Source: Aspidiotus rigidus (lineage: Eukaryota > Arthropoda > Insecta > Hemiptera > Diaspididae). Taken from it: 64,000 nucleotides of DNA. The translations under genes were made by a program, and so were the position numbers. Of this stretch, positions 22,461 through 35,819 are shown in pieces. The stretch lies in contig JAVHKY010000044.1 in assembly GCA_035079385.1 (NCBI GenBank), positions 434,001 through 498,000 of the forward strand, given 5' to 3'. Position 1 is the first letter of the stretch, and the number at the start of each line of letters is the position of its first letter. The notes beneath the pieces are model-generated. The model was not told the DNA's origin. It saw only the letters and a list, made by a program, of their open reading frames with translations, and did not search any database.

Positions 22461-25339
22461 GAGTGAAAGGCGAGTGGGAACGAACCAGTAAAATTCTAAA
22501 TTATTGACAACATTAAAAAGTTTTTTTCTCACTCGCGTTGAGACGGTAATTTCCAAACATTGTTCTAAACATTTCTCTTGCTAGGTACAAAGCTGCCTTT
22601 CAAAATTCGAGACTGTGGAAAAGGTACCCGTAACAAGAATAACCTATTTTCCACAGTAACGCAGACACCGACTACAGGTTAGAATGTTACGAACAAACAC
22701 AATTGTTTTTACCTCTCTATACAGAAAGCGTCTAATCAACGTGTGCTTATATACGGTCACGTCTCTTCGTCGTTAACTGGTTCACCGGCTAAGGTATGAA
22801 GAAAATAGTACTTGAATACGAGTACACGTGTTCGGAAATTCGTTGTACTCCAAGAACCTTCGAAACCCGAATCCTCTCTCAACTACACCTACTTTAGCAG
22901 GAATAATATGCTAGCAGTTACATTGAAATAGCTTTAGGGTCCGTACGGTTGAAAAAGCTCCCTCGTCGTCATCTCGATCTGAGAAATTGAGAGACCAAAG
23001 TTTAATACGACTTTATCGCGAATTAATAAAATGATTGGCCGCAGTAGAATCAATTTTTACGGTTCGATAATTTACGACCTCATTACTGCGGCGAAGCGCA
23101 AGCGAGTCTTACAAGTACCAAGTGTACAAAACGATAGAAACGTGAAAAGATAATATCTCAATTGGAAAAACTTACGATACACAGGGAAATTTTGACACAC
23201 ATGTGTGATGTCGGGGTGAAGTATGCATGTATCCACGATGATAAAGCAAAGAAAAAAAATTGCCAACATAATATTCCAGTACATTTTCGAATAAATGTCG
23301 TGAATGAAATGGAGTTGTTCATAAAAGATAATAGGTTTCTACATCATTACACACGTATACGAGTAAAATACAAAATTCCTTCTTTGACCAGCCAATGGTA
23401 TAAATGGATCGTAAACAGGACGGTTATGTATAGAAAGAACTTCGAATAGAAAAATTATTTTCATTGAAGATATATTTTTTTTACGGAAACTCGTGGTAAT
23501 CTTATTTCAAAATCAATCATTTATTCATTATCGTATAATGAGAACCATGATTTTCCTCTTATACGTTTTCAAGATATAAACCTAATCATCAATTCTAACA
23601 TTCGTGTTCGCCCACCGATTATTATTACCTTCATTTTCTAGTATTCCCATAAAAGAAAGTTGCGACATTAAAATTGTCACGAAAGATTTCATTTAATTCC
23701 TTCTGACAGTTAGCCAAAATATTACAAAAATCATTCATTCATAATTGTACCACCTAATCAATGGATTGCAATATGCGACCCTCTTTCTCCGATTAAATAG
23801 ATGAACAAATAATGAAACATCATACTAAACTCGTACATACTCAATTACAGAGAGTCCAGAATCACGAGAATCTACTTGTAACATAAAAAAATCTTCCGAC
23901 TCTCGAATTATGTAAGACTCATGGGCCACTGTCCATCATAAAATAGTACGATATAATGTCACGCGAATCGCCGATTTAGAAAGGAAGCCAAGTATTACAT
24001 CTTTACCACTTTCCACTCTTTCATTAAAGTTCCAACCAGAATAGGATAACCTAAAATGATGAATGTTTTTTCAACCTCATCATCACAAATTTTTCCCTTT
24101 TAGCAGAGTTTCTTCATTTCTCCTGCGTCATTTAATAAGAAAACTAGGTCAGACACTTCAAATTGATTCAAAGCCAGAACAAACTATCACGAATTACGTA
24201 AAGAAAATGTCACTTTTCAGTCTTCAAAAAAATTCTGAAATTAGTTTTTTTTTCTGGTAGGTGAGGAGGTACAAAACTGAGTGCAATTTGAGCTTTGAGC
24301 TTCGTGGAAAGAACAGGATTCGGAAAATTTTTGAATTTTGAGGCTATTGAAAAATTTCCATACCTTGAGCTTCACACATATGCGTGAAACTTGAGAACAA
24401 ATATCAATCTGTCTGGAGAAAATTTGATCAATAAGAAATAATCTTTTTCGTGTGAAGAAAAACTTGTAAATCTAGAGGCTTGTACAGGAGGAGCTGAAGA
24501 AATTGAGAGGACTCGCAGAATCAGGCTTTTCACTTTAAATGGTAGACAAATCGTCCATTTTTCGACTGACTTGGTTCAAACTAGTCAAAGCATCTTCAAA
24601 GACTCGCTCGATTCTTTGTTTCCGTTTCTTCTTCCAAAGCTTTCTTTGAAACCATCGTTCAACTTTTTCTCCGGTAAATCAAAACTAAAAATTCTTCTCA
24701 TGAATACTCGATGTTTAGGGGATGGGGATGAACTGATAAGTTTTCTCTTTATCTTTCCAGTTTCAGTATGAAAAGCACTAAGATTTGCCACTATACGACC
24801 GTAATTTTCCCAACTATGGAGTGCAACTGGTGAGGAAGCATCTCCTTCTCATGGTTTCCCTTCTGAGTCGAGAAGAGCTTCGATGATGGGACAGAAAGTT
24901 CTGAGAAAGATTTGAAAAATGAATTCAAGATAAGAATGGAGTTCTTGAAAGTGAGCGACTCAGAAGTTGCAATTGTCAGCGACTCATCAATTAGACAGCC
25001 TTCGCGACGCTTTCCATTTCTTCGTACAGTTTGCTTCAGTATATGACAGAAATCGATAGTGACGACGATGCGAAGATTCTGTTCGAATAAAAATAAAAAT
25101 TTCTACAAACTGTTTAAAGTTCGACCAAATTTCATCTCACAATGCCTCGTATTGCAAGGGACAACCGTAGTTTTTGCTACCTTCGAAATTCAAAACTCAC
25201 CTGCAACAAAAAGAAAGATAAATCGAAATTAAGTACACCAATCATAGCATTACGGATAGGAGATAAAGAACATTAAAGAGGCAGTGCAAACACACACCTG
25301 TACTTTGAAATCTGTCCAATAGTCTGGGTCTGGTGCCGT
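22461..25339. other. No assignable gene
   Basis: No exon with both plausible splice sites and a recognisable product is seen. One degenerate copy of the ACTCGCAG repeat lies near 24510. Short open frames at 23162-23449 and 24571-24771 have no features of note. Confidence 0.3.
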
Positions 25340-25530
25340 AATCGATACGTTTTAACAGGGAACCTGTTTTATGGGGGGCTTTTTGGGAAATTTGCCGTGC
25401 GCTGTCCAACAAAAAACTTGAAAATATTTCGACTTTGGAGCTATACATAGGAGGGGACTTGGAAAAAATTTCTACTCTGGACCTATATGTAATAGGACGG
25501 GACTAAAAATTTCTAGCTCCAAATTCAAAA
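25340..25530 (+). repeat. Dispersed repeat with AACAGG-CCTGTT dyad
   Basis: The sequence begins with TAACAGGGAACCTGTTTTAT, continues with a G-run, TTTTTGGGAAATTTGCC, a GC-rich CGTGCGCTGTCCAAC, and then a GGAGCTATA block. The same order is found at about 8004-8065, in reverse at about 27885-27800, and in reverse at about 29480-29395. A more diverged copy is at 32769-32700. I take this as one end of an interspersed element. Confidence 0.65.
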
Positions 25531-27689
25531 ATATTAATTCCACGAACTATATTGTACTAGGCTTACAGCAGGTCTAAACCTTCTTTATACTGGCTTTATC
25601 TATGTCTGACTACTGGAGAGAAATTTACACTCTCAAATCATATTATATTTACTAGGCTTATAGTAGTTCTATTCCTTCTTCATACTAGCTTTATCTAGGT
25701 CTAGTTTCATTATTCCTCCATTCTCTTAATTAGCATTAATTTGCTGTGAATTGTCCACACACGTAAATTAAGAAATTTTCAGGGCTCTCGACAACGAAGG
25801 CTTCCTTAAAACTATTAGGACCAGAAAAAAATTCAAGATACCGATTTTATCAAGATGGATTAGATTCAACGTCACATTTGTAACCAATAAAGACTAGAGA
25901 ATGGATCTACGTTCTCGTTAGTAACGACCAATTTCTGTTCCTATCACAACGAGGAGACTCCATAACCATTATTGTTGGGACCAAAAAAGTTTCGAAGAAG
26001 AACTCCAACAAGTGGTCACTTTTATATATAGGCGCGCACAATTTTACATCGTTTATTCTCAACCACTATGATGTGAAAAAGCAGAACGCACTCCTCTGTA
26101 TCAAGTTCAAAAATCCCATTCGATCGTTCTTTATACTCCCGAACCCTTGTACCATTGCACTGTTCTCCAATATCCAGAATACTACGTGTCACCGCGTCAA
26201 GCGCCGTTCTATACTCGTAAAAAACTGCCTACTTTATTTCTCTACCGCGTATAAAAACGCAAATTAAAAAGAGGTCAATGTTTGGCCATTAATCCAATTT
26301 CGCCGATTCGAAATTCACTTAACGACCATTTAAACCGATGATTATGATTGGCCTCCCAACCGCACACACATACATACAGTCTCGTTGGTTGTACTGTAGC
26401 GGCGGATTACAACTAAAATACAACATAAAAATCTCTCAGAGCCATTAATGGTTCGTGATCCGTTTTCATCATTGACGACTTGTACATTTCATGAGCCGCG
26501 AAGGACATCACTGAAAATGAAGAGGTAAAGAAAAAAAAAATTGTACTTAGGTATCTTTGACCTCACGTGCGCGTAACTACCGTGAAATGTATAATTAATA
26601 AGAAAGTAAGTAAACGTACTATTTAGCCGCTTAGATAGATAACTACAATATTTAATAGTATGGTTATAATTTTATTACCATGAAAATTTCATTTAGGGCG
26701 CGTAATTGCCTGATACGTATTATGAGAAATAAGGGACCATAGTTCTATAATGATAATAGCATAAAACAGAATACACGCGTAATTCAAGGTAGAGTGAAAA
26801 TACTGATATCGAGCGAGATACAATTACCCCCCCCCCCCCCACCCCCCTGGAGATATTTTCTAAATTATTAATCTGACATAGATATCGTGGTTCCAAAATA
26901 GGATTCATAATTTTGCTGAAGAAAAATTGCGAGCCCCAGCAATTTAACCTACCTTTCTAGATGTATTCATTACCATACAACCAGAAAAGGGAGACACAAG
27001 AAATTTAGTGAAGCTTTTCTCTTGGACGAATTTAATTTTGATAATAATATTCGAAATTGGAGTCGCCAGAAGTTGGAATTTTCCCGAGTCCTTCTTCTGT
27101 CGTACAATTAAAGCTGTATAGCCCGTAAGTTGAAATTTTCGAATTACATGAGTCAATCTGCTTTTGTTGCCACCATTTCTCCTGATGATGACGACGAGGT
27201 GCGTCGAAATGTCGAGTTTTGTATAGTAATAAAAGGTGGCAACCAAAGTAAATTTACTCATTCAATTTATTACTTTGTATGTCACGGAAAAATAAATCTC
27301 TCTTTGTTACAATTGGAAATTTTCATAGTTCCCCAGAAATGCCCGTCCTTTGGATGGAACCCTTATACGTACCTAACCCAAGCCTGTAATTTCTTGAAGT
27401 TAGTCGATCCAGTTAGTCCCGTTTACTCGTCTAACTACTCATTCTCAATTGTTACCCTATCTATTCTCTCATCTCTGTGCCCTCTTGAGAGGTCCTCTCC
27501 ATCAATTCAATATTTTTTTTTCATCCTCAACCATATCCTGTATGTTCTCTGATTGATACCACGCGCCTTGAAAAACTTTCTCAACTTACTGAATCTATAA
27601 AACGACGGCTTCCCTAACGAAGTTAAACGAGGGACGCACGGAATCTGTTCTATGAGTCAACTTGGTTTTGGTTATGAGAATTTAAGGAA
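25531..27689. other. No assignable gene
   Basis: Open frames at 26944-27261 (minus) and 27130-27552 (plus) overlap on opposite strands and neither shows a motif, so both are probably chance. A homopolymeric C tract lies at 26827-26847. Confidence 0.3.
26827..26847. repeat. Poly-C tract (G-rich on the minus strand)
   Basis: A run of 14 C, one A and 6 C lies here. The minus strand therefore has a G-run that could form a G-quadruplex, and the plus strand an i-motif. Homopolymer length could also reflect assembly or sequencing error. Confidence 0.7.
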
Positions 27690-27885
27690 GCTACCTAGTA
27701 TGAGCCTAGTAGAAAATATGACGTCGTCAGTGACCCTGAAAATAAGAATGTTCCCAAGCCCCTCTCCCACCATATGCTCGAGAATCGAAATTTTTCCAAG
27801 TTTTCAGTAGGACGGCGCATGGCAAATTTTTCGAAAAATCCCCACAGAACAAGTTCCCTGTTAAAATTGAACAATTTCACTACCC
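27690..27885 (-). repeat. Dispersed repeat copy, reverse orientation
   Basis: Read on the minus strand this contains TTTAACAGGGAACTTGTTCT, a G-rich stretch, TTTTTCGAAAAATTTGCC, ATGCGCCGTCCTAC, then a segment with a degenerate TGACGTCGTCA near 27721. Motif order matches the 25340 copy. Confidence 0.55.
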
Positions 27886-29390
27886 CCACTTAAGCCCCAT
27901 GCTAGCACAGAACCATATTTATCAACCAATCGTTAATCGTGACCGTATTCACATAATCGTCAAAACCCGACTTGTCCCATGTGACATTTCATTCACCAAG
28001 AAAGAAACTTATCCGAAGAAGATCACATCTCGTTACTGATCATATTCAACCCCACAACGATCTAGCTCCACTCTATTCCTCTGCGTTGAAGCTGGCAAAT
28101 CCCTTCCATGCCGCTTCCCAACTCTCACTGCCAATTTTCTTGCATCCACAGCTCACAATGTACGCACCCCTCTTTCTTCCTCTTCAATCTGGACAATTCA
28201 AACATCTCAAATTGAATCATTTACTCCCTATCATATAGTCCACTTCTCCATAGCTAACCCTCCACCAGATATTTGACTCAATCTAGCCGATAATCTCCAA
28301 ACTCGCAACACTGTATATCGACAACTCGTTGGAAACATTATCTCTATACCAATTTTTCGACTCACTAGCCTTACAATTCGGCCTCCATTTTCACCACCAA
28401 ATAAAACACCATTTACTCTTGTCTTTCCCATCTCCATCTCCTCACCGCCTGCTTAACCCCCTTTCATCTCTCCTGACTATGCAGGACTCTTATTCAACTA
28501 ATTCCCTGAATCAGCGCTTTCATTTACTCCTGCATTCACTACCATCCCCTTCTACATCTGTTTCCTTCCTGTGGATTCTCGGTCACATCAACTTCCCGCA
28601 ATTGTCTTTGCCGCCAAAGATTCCCCTCTGTTCCACAAAATTTCTGACCCTGTACTTATCCCTGCCTCTGCCTTCCCTGATGGCATGACATTGGGAAAAA
28701 TCAGCCTTCAAAGAAACTTGGAGCAACCGAAACAAGGCAGTCCTCTAGACTTCTTCCAACCGGAGTAACCGTCATAAAGAAATAATTTTCTCTAGTCTCA
28801 GAATTAGCCACACACGTATTAACCATTCCTATCTTTTTTCAGGTCTATTCTCTCCTCTACCCCTCTTGTCAAGACGCCAACATGATAATATGTCTATTCG
28901 TCACCTTTTTCCGTTTCTCACTCTTGAAAATATCCAGCTCTCTCATTCTGTTTCTTCACTTCTCCCAGCTGCTCTTCGTAACAATTCCAACCGAACTTCC
29001 TGAACTATGCGCGTTTCACTTTCTTTCACCCTCTGCTCTAATCTGTGATCCTTTCCTACCTCCCACCTCAATTTTCTACATGGCCATTTATCGATACACA
29101 ATCCGCATTTCCAAGCAATTTCGACTGATTTCGTCAAATTAAAAAACTTATACCTACAGATTCCACGATGAGAAGATGCAGTCGAAGACATCTAACTATC
29201 ATCCCTCGCTACGGCTTCAGAAGGAGAGTTTTTAATTTCTAACCCCCCTGTCAACGATTGTGCACTAATAGGAAGCGACATTCAAAATCTCAGTAGAATT
29301 GATACCACACGAACGGAACTAATTTGCCCAAAAAATGGGCTCTTTTCCTTCATAACATAGGAATAGCTCGAGAAAATTTCAAGTCACACG
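27886..29390. other. Pyrimidine-rich stretch without an assignable gene
   Basis: The plus strand is unusually C+T-rich for about 1.2 kb, which creates several open frames (27972-28238, 28329-28688, 28571-28768, 28882-29142). None has splice sites or a motif I can support. A decayed element or a biased intergenic tract is more likely than a gene. Confidence 0.3.
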
Positions 29391-29394
29391 TTTT

Positions 29395-29480
29395 TATGGA
29401 CGGCGCGGCACCCGGCTTTCTTTTCTTTTTCGAATGACCTCCTTCCTTCCCCCAATAAAACAGGTTTCCTGTTAAAATTT
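29395..29480 (-). repeat. Dispersed repeat copy, reverse orientation (end only)
   Basis: On the minus strand it reads TTTTAACAGGAAACCTGTTT, then ATTGGGGG, a purine tract, and GCCGGGTGCCGCGCCGTCC. This matches the terminal part of the family at 25340. Confidence 0.5.
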
Positions 29481-31308
29481 CTAGCTCTGAGTGTGACTTC
29501 ATTAACGGACTGAATGTTTCCGTAGAGAAGGGTAGAAAATAATTGAGCTCGCATCCTGACGCTAGGAAACAAACGGAAAGAGACCGCTAAAAACGAAAGG
29601 AGGACTCGGAATACTCTCACGCCGCGAGCTCTACAGACGATACGAAATTCAGAAATGGGGATCCACTTGCTTCTACATGTAACGGAAAATCCTAGGAGTA
29701 ATCCTCATTACATATACTTCTTGTAGGTTTTCTTGCCTTCCACCCCATCATCAAGGTACGCTGGAATGAAAATTTACGTCGCATCAGTCTGTTTTTTTCA
29801 ATGGTAAACCAATTTTTGCATCTCCTCTCCCAAGATGCGACATTTTTCAACTTTGTTCAAGTCCTCAGAAAATAAAATTTTTAAATAACACTTTCACCGC
29901 CTGATGTCCACCATTCTCGCCATGTTTGAAATTCGTATTATAATATCTTCATCGTTTTTAGGCACCATGTTGAGTGTTTATTTCGACTGTCGAAATGGGA
30001 GAGACGGTCATAATTTGGTTCGAAGGGTACCTCAAACTATTCATTCATACGCTTCTTCACACTCTGATAATGTGAATACACACTGCGAATAAAGTGAGCG
30101 CACGCATTCGTTGATATTTAAATTACCAAGATTAAGTCCTGTCAGCCGTCAACAACCGTCCGAAATAACATATTTTCGCTAATTCGTTTTAACGTAATAG
30201 TCTCTTCGAACCGGTCATCGTACCCTCAAATACAAACATTTACACATTGATTTGTCATCCATTAACGGGTGATTGTTGAAAAAAGAAACGAGAATAATTA
30301 TGCGAAAAAGTATTCTTAGAGACCACAAGAGACACGAAACATAAGCAAATTTATTTACATTAATATCTTAGTCGTGTTATGTGGTTATCTTTTTTGTCTG
30401 GGCACTTTTGTTGTATACCTTGTCATCGGCGAGTACGAAAATTTATGACTGCACGATACACATGCACATACGTATAAACGTTAAAAAAGTCATTTGGGTA
30501 ACGGCACTCGGTGACGGGTTTTGTCAACGAGTAATTGGTGACTTTTTTTCGCTTTAATTTATGACACTAACGCGTTCACGACCTTATTCGTTCCATTATT
30601 TTTAGCATAAAAAGCATTATGTGTACAAGTCGATTTAGAAGGCGTTTTTCCGCGCGATTGGAAAGCATGGTATCCGATCTGGATACACTAAGACGTGCAA
30701 AAGGAAAGACCTAGATCACGGTCCTCAGATAGTGCCAGTGGCGCTAACGTGACGCGATGACGAGAAAGTGAAAACAGAACCTTGAGAAGAACGATTAATA
30801 ATAAATATCGGAATGACAAATGGAAAGACGATTGACGAGACGACAATGAAAAATGTTAATACATAATATTGTCGACGGTAAATAGAGGATAAAGATATAT
30901 GTATGGATATTTAGTTAACGAACGTAATATCTTACGACGAGCTGGATCACCTTTACCTTAAAATCGAATCGAGTGTTAAAGGCGATTTGCGAAATTAAGT
31001 ACTGTACCGTACCGTAATTATAATCGTTTAGATACACATTAGTAAATATGATATATGATGTAGTAAAAGTCAAGTTTCATCAATTGCTTATTTCACGATG
31101 TTACGAAGTCGTCTTTTAATAATAATGAATCCGCTCATAAGTAAAGCTTGACATAGGCTTTGAGACAAACGAAATCATCTTACCTTCGAACATACTTCTC
31201 TCATCAGGCTAAGAGTATGAATATTTCCTTGTTATTAGATACAATTTACCGGAACCAGCGCATGTGAATTTTTTGATAAACTTTCATATCAGTTTTAGGA
31301 AACTGCAC
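29481..31308. other. No assignable gene
   Basis: Ordinary A+T-rich sequence. No exon, repeat or hairpin of note was recognised. Confidence 0.3.
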
Positions 31309-31533
31309 CTTTTTTTTTCCTTTAAATCTCTGTTAGTTTCATTTTATGTAATTTTGTGTTGACTTTACTTTCCTGTTTGTTTTCTGATCTTTCCATTTTA
31401 ATTTTTTATTTTCAAAAAATTTTCGTCAAGAAAAGATCTGGAAAAGTAATCATTAGAAAAAGATCAGAAAACAAATTCTCACTTAAAAGTATGAGAAAAA
31501 AAAAAAACTAACACAAAAATCAGAGGGAAAAAA
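31309..31533. repeat. Imperfect ~225-bp palindrome
   Basis: The left half carries CTGTTAGTTT and TTGTTTTCTGATCTTTCC. The right half carries the complements (AAACTAACAC and AAAAGATCAGAAAACAAAT) in reverse order, and both outer ends are homopolymeric T and A. The centre is A+T-rich. A small foldback element is likely. Transcription would give a long hairpin RNA. Confidence 0.5.
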
Positions 31534-32529
31534 TTAATAAAATTCTTCATTCCTCAAAATGTTAATTTGTTGACACAACTTTGATAATATTTTTCAGTGG
31601 GGAAATAAATTCAAAAAGGACCACAAGCCAACAGGGATTTAAAATTAGATTTCTAGAAATTCTACTAGAATTTTTCTAGTATAATTTTATATAAAATAAT
31701 ACAAAATCAATCAACAAAACAGATTCCTGAAAAAATTTGCAATTGATTTAAATAAACTTGGTTTTGAAGTAATTGTTGCACCACCCACATGTATCCCCCC
31801 CTTGTGGTATAATCATTTTTCCATTGTTGTCTTTTTACATACAAACTTCTTTTCCATTGAGAGTAATTTTTATGGGGCACGATGATAATACTATACTTGT
31901 GCAAATCAATACTAAATACGTACATAATAGCAGTGCACTTCATTTATTTAAGAATTGATAAAAATTATTGTGAATATTGAATATCTTTAATTAATTTGTT
32001 TTTAATCGGATTGTAATTGAATAATACATTGGACAATAAAATAATAACAGCAAAAGTCCTATCATTTGCTCCGGGATTAGATATTCTTTTACTAGATTGT
32101 TGTTAACAATAATATTGTTTTTAAAAGATGAAACTTTACTACGTTGAAATGTTCTATTAAAACTATAAATAATATATATGCTTTATTTTTAAAATCAACA
32201 GCATCCAAGGGATACCTATGCATAATTTTTTTTTTGATATGATTTGAATGCATCGTAAATTTCCCCAAAATTATCCACTTCCAAATCAATATCATAATTT
32301 TCTTCAGGGTGGCGTTTGCCACCAACTTCTAATCAAATATTTTCAATATCAGAATGATCAAAGATAATTTTGAAGTTACCAGATGAAATAGAAATTTTTA
32401 TTGCTGATACAGGTAATTGAAGAGCTGTGTGGAAAAGGGGCCTCCAATGTAAATGTTAGTTTTGAGAAAAACGCATGCGAAGTTTCAAAGCACAGTACTT
32501 CTAAACCAAATAGACTCTTCCCAATTTTG
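31534..32529. other. No assignable gene; A+T-rich
   Basis: Two minus-strand open frames (31707-31943, 32092-32325) are A+T-rich and could be remains of an element ORF, but I cannot match either to a family. Small nested palindromes (TTCTAGAA, TTCTACTAGAA) occur near 31648-31680. Confidence 0.25.
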
Positions 32530-33120
32530 TTAGAACGAGGGGTGGTGCAGAACCTATGACGTCATCAAACTGTGACGTCACAGGCTTGGACTTTGGAGCT
32601 ACGGTAAGAGGACTTGGAAAAATTGCGACCTCTAAGCTATATATAGCCTCCGAGCTACAAATATGTATGATAGGAGATCGACCTCTAACGACCTTGAGGT
32701 TGCCGGCCCGCTGGACGGTGGACGCGGATATTTTTTCCAAAAAAAAAACAATAAAATAGGTGCCCTGTTGAAACGACCCAGAAGAATTGAAGAATTTTAA
32801 TTAGGAGACCCGTCCAACCCATAGGACAGGTTCCCTGCGTTCCTCGTTTAACAATTATTTTCAATGCAAGACATCAGGATTCGAGCTTGTATTTGTAATA
32901 TTTTCTGGTCCCTTCTCTATGAGAATTCAGTCCGTTGATGACGTCACATTCTAAGCTTGAAATCTTAACAGAGAACCTCTTTCAAAGAGGAAGAGCGGAA
33001 GGAAAAAAAGAGGGCCAGCGCTATCCGGAAAGACGTGGGGATTTTTCGGAGCTATGTGTGATGAGAAAGACCTTAGGAAAATTTTGACCCTCGAGCTAAC
33101 TGGAAGAAATTTCAACCTTA
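32530..33120. repeat. TGACGTCA repeat family, complex copy
   Basis: The phrase CCTATGACGTCATC is followed by AACTGTGACGTCACAGGCTT, so two exact octamers sit 16 bases apart. The same phrase appears, slightly diverged, at 8475-8510. Next come GGAGCTA blocks, CTATATATAGCCTCC, GCCGGCCCGCTGGACGG and a reverse-oriented AATAGGTGCCCTGTT. A second partial end (GGACAGGTTCCCTG) starts near 32824, another octamer lies at 32939, and GGAGCTATGTGTGATGAG lies near 33049. The segment looks like two or more overlapping copies. Confidence 0.6.
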
Positions 33121-33197
33121 GACCATATATTATTATTTATTAACATAGACCGCCATTTCAGTATGTAAACGACGTTATCAATTGTGCTAAACATAGG

Positions 33198-33345
33198 TGG
33201 TCAGAATTCAATCGGTCGGGTCCTATATAAAAGACGTTTCGGTAACCGACGGGGCAAGAGAATGAAATAAGCCACGCGCATTGATGCATTTAACGTCGTG
33301 CTAACCTTCAGGACCTAACCGACTGAATTCTTATCCTATGTTTGG
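33198..33345. repeat. Inverted repeat with ~36-bp arms
   Basis: The left arm (about 33198-33226, AAACATAGG then CAGAATTCAATCGGTCGGGTCCT) and right arm (about 33310-33345, AGGACCTAACCGACTGAATTC then CCTATGTTT) are inverted copies with a few mismatches. The spacer of about 85 bases includes TATAAAAGACG. It is MITE-sized, and no target duplication was recognised. Confidence 0.55.
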
Positions 33346-35819
33346 ACGTACTTTTTACTTTCTGATATTCAAGGCCAAATTTCAGTGAACAAATATTCGT
33401 ATTGAAGTAATTACAACTTTTAAGTACCGTCTCCCTCCCATCGTATCGTGCTGAAATTTTAATATGTTATGTAAATAGATGTAACTTATCACATATTATA
33501 GAAAACGAAATCTAATACCAAGAATATTTTTCCCCCCGCTGGATACACTTTCCAAAACAGAATAATCGATGTGGTTTTTTTTTTAAAAAAAAAAAAAGTC
33601 TTTTCCACAATTTTCAAAGAAAAATCACATATTTCGTTGCCCAGAGTTACCAGAGACGAGCTAGGAATCTGAAAATTAAAATAGGCGTGTTTAGGCGTGT
33701 TCCAGGCATAGAGTCACCTACATCAAACTCAGAATTCGAAATTGCGAGGAGGAGGAGGGGGGGAATACTTTTCACCCTCTTACCCGGCCATACCTTGTAG
33801 CCACTTTAATGTCAACTAGGCTTGAATTGCTAAAAATTTCTACAGAAGACAAGCATGGTCCATTTGAAGCGATGGACTTTGGATTTCCCCTATCACTGTG
33901 GCATTCTTCCGTTGAAAATTACCTTCAATCTTTCCAAAATAGATTTGAAGAGCGGCGAATATCAATCTCGATAACAAGAACACCTACTGTTTTCTACATC
34001 AAAAAACTCAACTAGCTTAATACTTTAGTTCGAACTCTTCATGTCTTCCTCTGAATTCGCGAAACGATACACGGAATCGCGCGTCGCGTTCCAACGACGT
34101 AATGATAGGAAGTAAGATGGTGAGTAAATAACGGAAGTAGTCAGACTGAAGTGCTACGTGATTAAAAAATGTGTGTATAAAAACCGATAATGTTTTGAAT
34201 ATGCGTGGTTCGTTTATAAACTACATCCATTTCAACTTTCGGACCTATTAAATATATACGAATTTCGATGTAATACATATTACTTTTTCATTTTTCTTGA
34301 ACCACGATTGTGCAGAAAAAGAAAAATATCCGGGAGAGGTGATTTACTACACAGTATGTAAACAGTAAATCATTTTTTCAAAATGAATAATTTTAGCTAA
34401 AGCGCTCCTACTCGTATAGGCCTAATACTTGTGAGAAATTACCTCGAGAGTCGACAGCTTCGCTTCTTCTATTGTTACATAACAGCTTATAAGTCTTATT
34501 TTCGATACACGATATCAATGAGCACGGTATGCAGCAGAGAGATTTTATGAACGAATTATTCTCAAGTAGTTATAAAATCTACTTCCAAAAGACCAGTTTT
34601 GAAATCTTCTTAAATACTCTGTACCAGAAACTCGTGGTACGACGTCTCTATTATGCATCCAGGTACAATCGTTTTCTGTCTCTCGTGTACAAGCCTTCTG
34701 CACACGAGGTTGGTAATCAGCTGCACTACAAAACAGATTCTTCTTCTCTACGAGTAGAACGTAAGCTAAATACTCGTATATACTGTAAAGCGAACAGTCT
34801 ATCTACTTATTCATTAATTTACTCTCGCGTTCTTCGTGATGCTCCCAAATCGAAATTTCCATGTACTCGTAATTTACTATCTCATTCGATCAGCACGATC
34901 TATCTAGCAAAGTTTCAACAGACAAATCTTCTTCAGCATTATGTAGTACCTAACTTAAGGGAAATAAAACGAAATGTGACACCGATGCCATATAGTTGAC
35001 TTGAAAATGATCGCACTCGTTAGCTTTACAAATGCAATATTCGACCACCCTTGCACGGTGACTAATGAGTACATTAAAAGAAACAAGTTTTACTCGGTAG
35101 AAAATTATTGTATGATTAATCTTTGAATAAACGATACAAACATTTCCGCGATAAACCAAAAAAAAATATATATAAGGGGAAGACTTCATTATCTGAATAT
35201 TCGACGTAATGCTAATAAAATGCGTACCTAGCGCATCGTGAGGTCTTTGAAACGCGGATGCGCACGATGTGAAAATTCGAGTGAAATGCGATGGAAAGTC
35301 GTCTTCATCGTCGTCGGTTGAACTCTTAATTTATGCAACAAGCGAGAAGAGCGCAACTGGTATTCGACGCGCTGCCGATGATGGCGCAAAGGTCACGTAT
35401 GCGGGAAATTATCTTCAAAGTGTACACAGTACAGTAAATAAACTCTCCTGGATCATCATTATCGTTACCATTTCATAACACCACGAACGAAGGGCGTTGA
35501 TCAGAGTGTAGAATTTGGTCCAACTCAGAATTCATCTTTCATATACCAGAGCAGAGAAGTTGAGCTTCTGCTCCGGGTTCATACTTAAAATCGAAGAAGT
35601 CTACCCTGGACTAAAAGTCTGAATTTAGTACAAGTCAACTAAATTTTGTTATTTGTCCAAGAACTTGTCTGTAAAATCATTGGACACAGTATTCGCTCCG
35701 TTGCTTAGTCGTCTCCTAAAGTACTAGCGGCCCATGAATTCGATCGAGTTTGAATAACTTATGAGTCATCTACTAGCAGATGATTCAGAACTACTGCTTC
35801 CGAACAATTTCTCTTCTGA
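33346..35819. other. No assignable gene
   Basis: A 156-codon plus-strand frame at 34529-34999 is the longest, but it has no motif and its composition resembles its surroundings. A T(11)A(13) block lies near 33575-33598. Confidence 0.3.

Noticed and set aside
27972..29142. Series of Ser/Pro/Leu-rich plus-strand frames
   Set aside because: They arise from a long C+T-rich tract, which lowers stop-codon frequency and creates false frames.
34529..34999. 156-codon plus-strand open frame
   Set aside because: Longest frame in its area, but no motif, no clear promoter, and composition like the surrounding non-coding DNA.
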